Assembly: GCA_003646525.1 (NCBI GenBank)
Contig: QMKU01000088.1
Coordinates: 1-6,134, forward strand
Direction of reading: 5' to 3'
DNA length: 6,134 bases
From: Campylobacterota bacterium
GTDB taxonomy: Bacteria > Campylobacterota > Campylobacteria > Campylobacterales > Sulfurovaceae
A model generated the notes under the pieces. It worked only from the letters and a program-made list of their open reading frames with translations, ran no database searches and was not told the origin of the DNA. How positions within the stretch are numbered: the first letter of the stretch is position 1; each line of letters opens with the position of its first letter. Both the position numbers and the translations under genes were made by a program. Of the stretch, positions 1 through 5,874 are shown piece by piece.

Positions 1-1
1 A

Positions 2-568
2 AATGGAGAGGCTCTAAATATCTCCTATCATAATCAGCGTTTTAATCGTAGCAGAAAAGAACTCTTTTCGATCGACAGAAGCATAGACCTCAGCAAAGTC
101 ATCACTCCACCTGACAAGGGAGTTTATCGATGCAGAATACTCTACGATCACAACATACGAACAATAGAATATCTCTCCTATCAGCCAAAAATCATACAAA
201 CGATTGCTATCGTCGAGAGTTCAATCAGCTATCCTTATAAATATGCAGATCGCAAACAATTGGAAGCACTCTTGGCTACTTCTCCACAGGCTGATGATGT
301 ATTGATCAGCCAGAATGGGTATCTGACAGATACGACCATCGCCAATATCGCTTTGTTAGAAAAAGGGAGATGGATCACTCCAAGCAATCCTCTTTTGGAA
401 GGCACTACACGAAAAAGATTAATCAATGAAGGTTTCTTGACCCCTAGATCCATCACAATAGATGAAATTAATCAATTTGATGGCTTTGCTCTAATGAATG
501 CTATGATAGGATTTAAAATAATCAAACCTCCAACAATCATATATCAATCAAATACTCTTATACCCTGA
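2..568 (+). CDS. Class IV aminotransferase (PabC / branched-chain type), 5' end cut off by the window
   Basis: An open frame runs from the window edge for 188 codons to TGA, followed directly by TAA. It is a fold-type IV PLP-dependent aminotransferase of the aminodeoxychorismate lyase / branched-chain or D-amino acid transaminase group. Visible family marks are NGEALNISYHNQR near the start (the usual 'NG...L..H..R' opening), YPYKYADR with the likely PLP lysine at 239-241, the block GYLTDTTIANIALL that holds the cofactor phosphate, and ITPSNPLLEGTTRKRLI. Only about 10 N-terminal residues seem to be missing. The lysine lies only about 80 residues in, so the N-terminal domain is much shorter than in E. 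coli PabC. A PabC-like role in p-aminobenzoate/folate synthesis is plausible, and the frame could also be the C-terminal part of a PabB-PabC fusion; the substrate cannot be told from sequence. The TTG at 260 is an internal codon, not a start. Confidence 0.85.
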   Translation, partial: NGEALNISYHNQRFNRSRKELFSIDRSIDLSKVITPPDKGVYRCRILYDHNIRTIEYLSYQPKIIQTIAIVESSISYPYKYADRKQLEALLATSPQADDVLISQNGYLTDTTIANIALLEKGRWITPSNPLLEGTTRKRLINEGFLTPRSITIDEINQFDGFALMNAMIGFKIIKPPTIIYQSNTLIP

Positions 569-578
569 TAATGCTTGT

Positions 579-1271
579 TTATATTGTGTCCCATTCCATT
601 ACCGTATTGGTAGTATTCCAAATAGGTTTTTGCAAAAACTTAGATAAAACTTTTGTATCTTCTATTATGCAATATCTATTGCCATGTGATAGAACATTAA
701 GTCGTTTTCCATCATCCAATACAAGATTTAATTCATAACCATAGTATGAACTAGAACGGTGTCCATCTGCATCTGTGCTACCTCTGACATACCTATTGAT
801 AAGTTGGAGAGCATGTATTTTGTCCAACGCTATCCAATCATCTACAATTGAATCTTTGATTAATACATTTTTAGGCTCTACTCTTCCTTTCCAAAAATAT
901 CCATCATTTTTATCAAAAACTATAGGTTTAATGGCTATATAAAATAGATAGGCACCTACAGACATAAAAATAAGACCCAAGCCCATCATAGAAAAAACCT
1001 GAGAAGTATTTGAAATGAGTCCATAAATATGAAATATAAATCCATAAATAGGAGCAAAGACAACCAATGCCCCAATGATAAAAAATGAAAGTGAACCAGC
1101 CTTTTCTTGAAGAGATGCCTTAAATTCTATTCTGTTGGAGTTGATTTGAACAAGTTTATGCGTTCGATAACTGCTAGTAGATGCTCCAGTACTACCCCAA
1201 TAAGTTTTTAGTGCAACGGAATCATTTAATTCTGAAGGATCAAAATCTTCTTTTAGATTTTTTATTAACAT
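579..1271 (-). CDS. Two-helix membrane protein of unknown function, 230 aa
   Basis: I do not recognise a named function. The protein has a polar N-terminus (residues 1-58, rich in Ser/Thr around 27-36), a long hydrophobic segment at about 60-86, a second at about 93-115, and a soluble C-terminal half. That half carries ALQLINRYVRG, then YELNLVLDDGKRLNVLSHGN and a final FLQKPIWN. From memory this pattern (ELNLVL.DG.R.NV..HG followed by a short helix and L..P.WN) occurs in uncharacterised proteobacterial membrane proteins. The ATG is supported by AGAGGA (1278-1283 on the minus strand) 6 nt upstream. Base composition is lower in GC than its neighbour: 841-900 is 27% GC, while 1561-1620 in the arginine kinase gene is 60%. 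Its end is 10 nt from the convergent aminotransferase stop, leaving no room for a normal terminator. Probably monocistronic; recent acquisition is possible but unproven. Confidence 0.8.
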   Translation of the reverse strand: MLIKNLKEDFDPSELNDSVALKTYWGSTGASTSSYRTHKLVQINSNRIEFKASLQEKAGSLSFFIIGALVVFAPIYGFIFHIYGLISNTSQVFSMMGLGLIFMSVGAYLFYIAIKPIVFDKNDGYFWKGRVEPKNVLIKDSIVDDWIALDKIHALQLINRYVRGSTDADGHRSSSYYGYELNLVLDDGKRLNVLSHGNRYCIIEDTKVLSKFLQKPIWNTTNTVMEWDTI

Positions 1272-1361
1272 TGAAAGTCCTCTATATAATTTTATTTTAG
1301 TCTAACTCTTGCTTACTTGATAAGGGCATCCTTCATATCCAATAAAAGGTAGTTTGTAATG

Positions 1362-1383
1362 TCGTAGGTGCGACCATATCGCA
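1362..1383 (-). repeat. Palindromic repeat copy 1 (hairpin plus CCTACGA tail)
   Basis: On the minus strand TGCGATATGGTCGCA (1369-1383) can form a 6-bp hairpin with an ATG loop, one pair being T:G. It is followed by CCTACGA. The 16-nt core ATGGTCGCACCTACGA matches 5820-5835 at 15 of 16 positions. It starts about 109 nt after the arginine kinase stop, in the sense direction of that gene. Confidence 0.6.
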
Positions 1384-1407
1384 TAAGTGATGATCTACTC
1401 GTGCGAT
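1378..1407. repeat. Inverted repeat overlapping palindromic repeat copy 1
   Basis: ATCGCA (1378-1383) and TGCGAT (1402-1407) are perfect 6-nt inverted arms around an 18-nt loop. The first arm is also one side of the hairpin at 1369-1383, so the two structures exclude each other. The second arm sits in TACTCGTGCGA (1396-1406), which resembles TACTCGTGTGA at 5808-5818. The rest of the gap 1272-1492 shows no coding potential and no clear T-tailed terminator. Confidence 0.4.
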
Positions 1408-1492
1408 TATAATTTTAATCAACGCGCGACTAAGCCATACCGCAACTGAGAAAATTCAATCAGAAACAAGATAGCAAGTACTCACCTTGATA

Positions 1493-2524
1493 TCAGACAA
1501 GTGCTTTTTCGGCGGCGATTAGTGCAGTTACGCCATCAGCCATATCTTGTACAGCTTCTACCTCTGTTATGCCAAGGCGGCGGCGGTTGCTGATATCGTA
1601 GATACCGCCTTCGCTCTCGCTATGTTCACCATGAATACCACGAATCTGAAGATGGTATTTATCTGTAATCGCTTTAAAAGATTCCATATCTTTTGCCAGT
1701 TTTGGGACGGCTATATGTACGCTTGCTCTCATCGCTGTTCCTAAGTTGGTAGGACAGGATGTGATATAGCCCAAGTGATCATTGTAGGAAAATGGCACTC
1801 TGGTCTCAATGCGCTTGATTGCATTGACCAAGCGTGTAAAAACCTCCTTGATATCGCCGCCCTTTTGCATAGAGATAATACGAAGCTGATCCTCTTCATT
1901 GACCCATACCAAGAATGTCTTATCATTATTGTGATAGATACCTCGTCCTGCTGGCCAATCTCGATTCAATCCTGCAGTATCGAGAAAGCGGTCACCCTCT
2001 TTAAATAAAAAATGATCTTTGATCAGGGCATCCTGAGCCTCTTTGTCCATTCCAAGAAGCGGATAATACCTTCCTGACAGTTCGCCTTTGAGTCTACTGA
2101 GTCCCTCTACGACACTTGACTCAACCTGATCGCGCTGCTCCTTGGAGATTGCGGTTCCCAAAGGCATATTGTCCACATTTCGCCCGACACGAATACGCGT
2201 AGAGACGATATAGTTCCCCTCTGGGTCAGGATTGGGTGCATTTAAATCATTTGGATTGAGATTACTTTGGTGTTTGTCCTCTTTTCCAAAACCATGATAC
2301 GCTTCAATGATAGTATCAAAGAGTGGAGCGAAGAGCTCATAGGACTCTTCATCACCTGCATAGACACCGATGCCACTATCGATATTTTGCACACCTGAAT
2401 TGATAGCCTGCTCTAGTGTGAAGCCATTTGCCGTCTTTAGATCTTTGAGTCTATCAAATACCTCAGGTGTTAAATATTTACAAAGCATTGAACTGCACTC
2501 TTTGGGAAAGATTGGGTATTGCAT
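1493..2524 (-). CDS. Arginine kinase (ATP:guanido phosphotransferase), 343 aa
   Basis: Reversibly transfers phosphate from ATP to arginine, giving phosphoarginine as a cytoplasmic energy buffer (EC 2.7.3.3). The phosphagen kinase fold is complete. The N-terminal helical domain contains the substrate-specificity loop DSGIGVYAGDEESYELF (about 49-65), very like the SGVGIYAPD loop of animal arginine kinases with its arginine-contacting Tyr (here Y55). The catalytic domain has STRIRVGRN (108-116), NRDWPAGRGIYHN (187-199), NEEDQLRIISM (209-219, catalytic E210), the signature CPTNLGT with reactive C257 (257-263), and RGIHGEHSESEGGIYDISNRRRLG (295-318) with R295 and E300. The length is close to the usual ~355 aa. 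Bacterial McsB lacks the N-terminal helical domain and its specificity loop, so it is a poor fit. The ATG is set by AAGGAG (2531-2536) 6 nt upstream. The gene stands alone, divergent from the YdcH gene. Specificity for arginine is inferred from the loop. Confidence 0.95.
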   Translation of the reverse strand: MQYPIFPKECSSMLCKYLTPEVFDRLKDLKTANGFTLEQAINSGVQNIDSGIGVYAGDEESYELFAPLFDTIIEAYHGFGKEDKHQSNLNPNDLNAPNPDPEGNYIVSTRIRVGRNVDNMPLGTAISKEQRDQVESSVVEGLSRLKGELSGRYYPLLGMDKEAQDALIKDHFLFKEGDRFLDTAGLNRDWPAGRGIYHNNDKTFLVWVNEEDQLRIISMQKGGDIKEVFTRLVNAIKRIETRVPFSYNDHLGYITSCPTNLGTAMRASVHIAVPKLAKDMESFKAITDKYHLQIRGIHGEHSESEGGIYDISNRRRLGITEVEAVQDMADGVTALIAAEKALV

Positions 2525-2543
2525 AGCTGTCTCCTTTTTTCAT

Positions 2544-2552
2544 ATCATATCA
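2544..2552 (-). promoter_or_regulatory. Possible extended -10 promoter of the arginine kinase gene
   Basis: On the minus strand TGATATGAT has the extended -10 form TGnTATnAT, upstream of the ribosome binding site and preceded by AT-rich DNA. There is no good -35 box, which is common for Campylobacterota sigma-70 promoters. A start near 2537 would leave a leader of only about 13 nt, so this is tentative. Confidence 0.3.
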
Positions 2553-2646
2553 CAATAACAATTATTTCGGTTTATTATTAAGGCTACCTAGAGAGTGAAG
2601 TAAACTTGAGTGTACTTAGTATGAGTAGTACTAGCTTCCTCAAAAA

Positions 2647-2698
2647 AGAGTACTCTAATATCAAAAAAGATAAAATACAGTAAAATATCACATAGGAG
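2647..2698 (+). promoter_or_regulatory. Leader of the YdcH gene: palindrome, -10-like boxes and RBS
   Basis: The perfect palindrome AGAGTACTCT (2647-2656) precedes two TAAAAT boxes (2671-2676 and 2681-2686) and AGGAG (2694-2698), which lies 5 nt before the ATG. The first TAAAAT is the better -10 candidate by spacing. Just upstream, TGAGT-TACT-AG occurs twice in slightly different forms (about 2607-2634). A regulator site is possible but unsupported. Confidence 0.25.
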
Positions 2699-2703
2699 CG
2701 GTA

Positions 2704-2928
2704 ATGCTACAAGAATATAGAGAAGAAATATCACAACTCAAGCAGGAAATTGCACATTTTTCAAAAATCTTTGAAAAACACAATGAATTGGATCAGAAAG
2801 CAAAAGATGCCAATGAAGGTAGACTACATTTGTCAGACTCAGAGTTGGAAGTTATCAAAAAAGAGAAGTTGATGCTCAAAGATGAAGCACTTGGCATGAT
2901 CCTTGAGTATAAAAAATCTCAAGCATAA
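2704..2928 (+). CDS. YdcH-family (DUF465) small helical protein, 74 aa
   Basis: A short, highly charged, all-helical protein of the YdcH/DUF465 family, whose function is not established. Typical marks are EYREEISQLK at the N-terminus, AHFSKIFEKHNELD (17-30), a polar turn near EGRLHLSD (38-45), and the second helix EVIKKEKLMLKDEALGMILEY (49-69). Two long amphipathic helices joined by a turn suggest a helical hairpin or a coiled-coil dimer. It has no signal peptide or membrane segment, so it is probably cytoplasmic. The length matches the family (about 70-80 aa). The start is supported by AGGAG 5 nt upstream. It is divergent from the arginine kinase gene, and dbpA follows 101 nt downstream on the same strand behind a palindrome, so co-transcription is possible but not shown. 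Confidence 0.88.
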   Translation: MLQEYREEISQLKQEIAHFSKIFEKHNELDQKAKDANEGRLHLSDSELEVIKKEKLMLKDEALGMILEYKKSQA

Positions 2929-2936
2929 CATATCTT

Positions 2937-2952
2937 TGCGGGAGCTCCCGCA
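2937..2952 (+). terminator. GC-rich palindrome after the YdcH gene, possible weak terminator
   Basis: TGCGGGAGCTCCCGCA is a perfect 16-nt palindrome starting 9 nt after the stop codon. As RNA it folds to a 6-bp stem with an AGCU loop. It is followed by ACCTTTCTGTTCCC, pyrimidine-rich but not a clean U-tract, so termination would be partial at best. It could instead be a protein site or an RNA processing hairpin. Confidence 0.45.
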
Positions 2953-2986
2953 CCTTTCTGTTCCCTCCCTCTTCTCACTAATATAA

Positions 2987-3009
2987 CTAAACATATAGCT
3001 AAACATATA
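2987..3009 (+). repeat. Short tandem repeat in the dbpA leader
   Basis: CTAAACATATA occurs twice in tandem with a 12-nt period (2987-2997 and 2999-3009). Partial copies flank it: CTAATATAA at 2978-2986 and CTAAAACAAGG from 3010. The repeats contain -10-like stretches such as TATAAC (2982-2987) and TATACT (3006-3011), so the dbpA promoter may lie here, without a clear -35 box. Confidence 0.4.
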
Positions 3010-3016
3010 CTAAAAC

Positions 3017-3027
3017 AAGGTATCCTT
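3017..3027 (+). promoter_or_regulatory. dbpA ribosome binding site inside a small inverted repeat
   Basis: AAGG (3017-3020) is the only purine-rich Shine-Dalgarno candidate and lies 9 nt before the ATG at 3030. It is mirrored by CCTT at 3024-3027 (AAGG-TAT-CCTT), so the site could be hidden in a weak 4-bp hairpin. The spacing is at the long end of normal. Confidence 0.35.
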
Positions 3028-3029
3028 TT

Positions 3030-4397
3030 ATGCAAGCATTTGACAGCATTCCGAAACTTCCGCAAGCACTTATCGACACATTAAAACAACTACGATATGA
3101 GATTATGACACCCATACAGGAGTCTAGTATCCCCATATTGTTAGATGGTAAAGATATCATCGCACAAGCCAAGACAGGCTCGGGGAAAACGGCCGCATTT
3201 GGCATACCTCTTATTCATGCGATCAATACCAAAAAGCGTAATCCTCAGGCACTCATTCTCTGTCCCACCCGAGAGTTAGCAGACCAAGTCGCCAAAGAGC
3301 TACGCCGCCTAGCACGCTACAAAGAAAATCTCAAGATACTCACGCTCTGTGGTGGCACTCCAATGCGCCCACAAATTGCTTCATTGGAACGAGGCGCACA
3401 TATCCTCATAGGTACGCCTGGCAGAATACAGGATCATCTTTCTCGGGAGACAATTTATCTCAAAGATATCCACTCACTAGTGCTAGATGAGGCTGATAGG
3501 ATGCTCGATATGGGCTTTTATGATGAGATCAAAAAAATCATTTCAAATCTCCCTAGAAAACGACAAGGTATGCTTTTCTCTGCTACATATCCAGAGAATA
3601 TCCAAAAACTCTCCAGAGAGATACTTAACAATCCAGAAATGATCAAAGTCGATACGGAGCATGACGATCTGGTCATCCATGAAGTGGGTATAGAGATCGA
3701 AGAGCAAAAGAGAGAAGAGATGATCTTGCAAATATTCAAGTCATACAAACCAGAAACCGTCATCATCTTTTGCAATACTAAGGTTGAAACTGTCTCATTG
3801 ACTGACTCTCTGCGAGACAAACACTTTGCGGCACTTGATTTACAAGGTGATCTAGATCAGAGAGAACGCAACGAAACACTATTGAAATTTGCCAATGGAT
3901 CCGTGTGCATCATGGTGGCTACGGATGTCGCATCAAGGGGTCTGGATGTCAAAGATGTATCTATGGTAATCAATTATGATCTGCCTCATGATCCAGAAAT
4001 CTATATCCATAGAATAGGGCGAACTGCTAGGGCAGGAGCAGAAGGAATAGCACTCTCATTTTATTCATTTAGACAGAAAGAGAAACTATTGGAGATGGCT
4101 CCTAGCATAGATCTACTCTCGACAGAACATCTCCGAATAGATAAAAATTTTGTTCTCCAATCAAAAAATGCCACACTCTGTATAGATGGTGGCAAAAAGA
4201 ACAAACTACGACCTGGTGATATCTTGGGCGCACTCAGTAAAGAGATTGGTATTTCTGGGGATCATATTGGAAAAATTGATATTTTTGATTTCCAAGCTTA
4301 TGTAGCGATCGACAAAAAAAGTATCCGAAAGGCATACGAAGGGATCAAAAAAGGAAAAATTAAAGGGAGAAACTTTAGAGTTTGGTGGTTGGACTAA
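3030..4397 (+). CDS. dbpA: ATP-dependent RNA helicase DbpA, 455 aa
   Basis: A DEAD-box RNA helicase that, in the known family, is targeted to hairpin 92 of 23S rRNA and works in 50S subunit assembly. All motifs are present: F4 with TPIQ (27-30, Q motif), AKTGSGKT (47-54, Walker A), PTREL (79-83), GG (108-109), TPGR (129-132), DEAD (153-156), SAT (184-186), QGD (272-274), ATDVASRGLD (297-306) and HRIGRTAR (327-334). The deciding part is the C-terminal DbpA RNA-binding domain (about 380-453): TLCIDGGKKNKLRPGDILGAL, then IGKIDIFD, then GKIKGRNFRVWWL. This separates DbpA from other DEAD-box helicases such as RhlE, SrmB and CsdA. The length is almost the same as E. coli DbpA (457 aa). The start fits the family N-terminus (short lead, then F..L). 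It lies 101 nt after the YdcH gene and 155 nt before the NlpC/P60 gene. No damage is seen. Confidence 0.96.
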   Translation: MQAFDSIPKLPQALIDTLKQLRYEIMTPIQESSIPILLDGKDIIAQAKTGSGKTAAFGIPLIHAINTKKRNPQALILCPTRELADQVAKELRRLARYKENLKILTLCGGTPMRPQIASLERGAHILIGTPGRIQDHLSRETIYLKDIHSLVLDEADRMLDMGFYDEIKKIISNLPRKRQGMLFSATYPENIQKLSREILNNPEMIKVDTEHDDLVIHEVGIEIEEQKREEMILQIFKSYKPETVIIFCNTKVETVSLTDSLRDKHFAALDLQGDLDQRERNETLLKFANGSVCIMVATDVASRGLDVKDVSMVINYDLPHDPEIYIHRIGRTARAGAEGIALSFYSFRQKEKLLEMAPSIDLLSTEHLRIDKNFVLQSKNATLCIDGGKKNKLRPGDILGALSKEIGISGDHIGKIDIFDFQAYVAIDKKSIRKAYEGIKKGKIKGRNFRVWWLD

Positions 4398-4493
4398 GGA
4401 TAGCCCAAGAATGATTTCTCTACTCAGGAAATACTAAGTTTATATTTATACTTTGTTAACCTCTGTATGTTAAACTATTGTCTTGGTAAAAAA

Positions 4494-4519
4494 TACAATC
4501 AAGTATAGCTTTGTATTAT
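4494..4519 (+). promoter_or_regulatory. Possible promoter region of the LysM/NlpC-P60 gene
   Basis: Two -10-like boxes lie in this AT-rich stretch: TACAAT (4494-4499) and TATTAT (4514-4519), each matching TATAAT at 5 of 6 positions. Neither has a good -35 box. Upstream, TTAAC and GTTAA (about 4457-4474) form a weak inverted repeat. I see no convincing terminator after dbpA, so read-through is also possible. Confidence 0.3.
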
Positions 4520-4543
4520 AAATTAAATTTTAAAAATATTTGT

Positions 4544-4547
4544 GGAG
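4544..4547 (+). promoter_or_regulatory. Ribosome binding site that fixes the start of the NlpC/P60 gene
   Basis: GGAG lies 5 nt before the ATG at 4553. A TTG 42 nt further upstream in the same frame (4511) has no ribosome binding site and would bury the signal peptide behind 14 extra residues, so 4553 is preferred. Confidence 0.75.
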
Positions 4548-4552
4548 AAAAA

Positions 4553-5728
4553 ATGAAACGATTTTATACATTATTATTTGGTGTTACGCTACTCTCATCT
4601 TCTGTTGTGGCAAAAACAGGGAAAATTGATGCTAAATATCAAACAAACAAAAACAATACAGCTGAATATAAAGATGCCAAACTAAAAAGTAGCAAACTTG
4701 TTAATTATAAAGTCAACAGTGGGGATACGCTCTACTCTATTGCAAGAAAATATAAGACAACTATCACGAGAGTTACTTTGATTAATGACTTGAGTGAAGA
4801 TGATAGACTCAAAATAGGTCTAGAGCTTATGATACCTGTATGTACCGACTCAATTGATGCAAAAAAGAGTGAGATTAAGTTGGCATCTATTATTCGGGAA
4901 ATAGAAGAGAATAAGAAAAAAGAGATGCCACCAGAGCCTATAGTGGCTGAAAAAGTTTCAAAAAAAGAGAAATCTTCTTTGGTAAAGAAAACAAAAAAGA
5001 AGAGCAATGAAAAAATAATTCCCTATAAAGTCAAAAGGGGGGACTTGCTTTATACTATTGCCAAAAAGCATCATATAACAGTCGATGAACTCAAAAAGGT
5101 TAATAAGATCAAGTCAGACAAATATCTTAAATATGGACAGATTCTTGATATACCTGTGACATCCAAAAAAGCTAAGCCAAAACTTAAAATCGCAAAGACT
5201 AAGGTAAAAAAGAAAACCAAAATAGCAAAAGTGACTAAAAAGAAGAGAAATAAAAGGATCGCATCAAGAAAAAAATCTTCTAATAAAAAGTTGATCATAG
5301 ATGCAAATACTGGAAAAACAACATTCCGATCACTCTTTGCAGGTCGAGGTACCTCCAAGTTGAAGCTTGGATCAGCAAAAAAACAGCTAGGGAAGCGTTA
5401 TGTTTGGGGAGCTACAGGTCCTCGTACCTTTGACTGCTCAGGATTTACAAGCTATGTTTGCAAAAAGAATGGTATCTACATACCTAGAACCTCTATCAAT
5501 CAGTCTAGGGTAGGTAAGCGTGTAAATCGCAGAGGTCTCAAGGCTGGAGACTTGGTATTTTTCGATACCTCCAAGAGACACAGAGGATATATCAATCATG
5601 TTGGTATCTACATAGGGAATAACAAATTTATTCATGCATCAAGCGCGAAAAAGAGAGTAGTGATCACTAGTCTAGAAAAACCTTTTTATAAATCACGCTT
5701 CAAATGGGGTAGTCGCGTCAAGGGCTAA
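4553..5728 (+). CDS. Exported peptidoglycan hydrolase: two LysM domains plus NlpC/P60 peptidase, 391 aa
   Basis: Probably a periplasmic or envelope-bound cysteine endopeptidase (family C40) that cuts stem peptides of peptidoglycan. It starts with a signal peptide, MKRFYTLLFGVTLLSSSVVA, likely cut after residue 20 (VVA-K); no lipobox cysteine is present. LysM 1 (about 51-95) contains YKVNSGDTLYSIARKYKTT and ends LELMIP. LysM 2 (about 157-201) contains YKVKRGDLLYTIAKKHHIT and ends QILDIP. The NlpC/P60 domain (about 271-386) has WGATGPRTFDCSGF with catalytic C295, GDLVFFDT, HVGIYIGNNKFIHAS with H349 and third polar residue H361. The linkers at about 134-154 and 203-247 are extremely rich in lysine and arginine, giving a very basic protein that could bind anionic wall or DNA. 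LysM domains should bind glycan chains. Its neighbours give no operon context. The exact bond cut and any role in division or growth are unknown. Confidence 0.93.
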   Translation: MKRFYTLLFGVTLLSSSVVAKTGKIDAKYQTNKNNTAEYKDAKLKSSKLVNYKVNSGDTLYSIARKYKTTITRVTLINDLSEDDRLKIGLELMIPVCTDSIDAKKSEIKLASIIREIEENKKKEMPPEPIVAEKVSKKEKSSLVKKTKKKSNEKIIPYKVKRGDLLYTIAKKHHITVDELKKVNKIKSDKYLKYGQILDIPVTSKKAKPKLKIAKTKVKKKTKIAKVTKKKRNKRIASRKKSSNKKLIIDANTGKTTFRSLFAGRGTSKLKLGSAKKQLGKRYVWGATGPRTFDCSGFTSYVCKKNGIYIPRTSINQSRVGKRVNRRGLKAGDLVFFDTSKRHRGYINHVGIYIGNNKFIHASSAKKRVVITSLEKPFYKSRFKWGSRVKG

Positions 5729-5764
5729 GGAATCTCCCAAAAATAAATCTATCTATCTTATGTT

Positions 5765-5781
5765 GCATAGAATCACTATGC
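5765..5781 (+). repeat. Hairpin after the NlpC/P60 gene, possible weak terminator
   Basis: GCATAG and CTATGC form a perfect 6-bp stem with loop AATCA, beginning 37 nt after the stop codon. It is followed by TCCTCGTGAG, with no T-tract, so intrinsic termination is doubtful. Confidence 0.4.
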
Positions 5782-5812
5782 TCCTCGTGAGACGATCCAA
5801 CTAGTTTTACTC

Positions 5813-5835
5813 GTGTGACATGGTCACACCTACGA
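5813..5835 (+). repeat. Palindromic repeat copy 2 (hairpin plus CCTACGA tail)
   Basis: GTGTGAC-ATG-GTCACAC (5813-5829) is a perfect 7-bp stem with an ATG loop, and CCTACGA overlaps its end up to 5835. It matches copy 1 (minus strand 1362-1383), with stem changes that keep pairing. TCGT at 5811-5814 can also pair with ACGA at 5832-5835 in an alternative outer stem. The hairpin begins about 85 nt after the NlpC/P60 stop, in the sense direction. Confidence 0.6.
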
Positions 5836-5840
5836 AATCC

Positions 5841-5868
5841 AATAAGTTTAAAGTGCAAACCACTTATT
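5841..5868. repeat. AT-rich inverted repeat
   Basis: AATAAGT (5841-5847) and ACTTATT (5862-5868) are perfect 7-nt inverted arms around a 14-nt loop. On the plus strand the second arm runs into TTTT-rich sequence, which resembles a weak terminator, but the stem is almost all A:T. Confidence 0.35.
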
Positions 5869-5874
5869 TTGCTA

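Noticed and set aside
14..456. Minus-strand open frames opposite the aminotransferase
   Set aside because: The plus-strand frame carries the PLP lysine and cofactor motifs; the antisense frames have none.
1337..1345. ATCCAATAA shared with 5837-5845, near both copies of the palindromic repeat
   Set aside because: It is only 9 nt and lies in opposite orientation relative to the two hairpins, so it is probably chance.
1547..2558. Open frames on the opposite strand or in other frames of the arginine kinase gene
   Set aside because: They overlap a full-length gene with intact catalytic motifs and show no protein family signal.
4457..4474. TTAAC / GTTAA inverted repeat after dbpA as a terminator
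   Set aside because: The stem is 5 bp, A:T-rich, with an 8-nt loop and no T-tract.
4511..4552. TTG start adding 14 residues to the NlpC/P60 protein
   Set aside because: It has no ribosome binding site, overlaps the likely promoter, and would place extra residues before a typical signal peptide.
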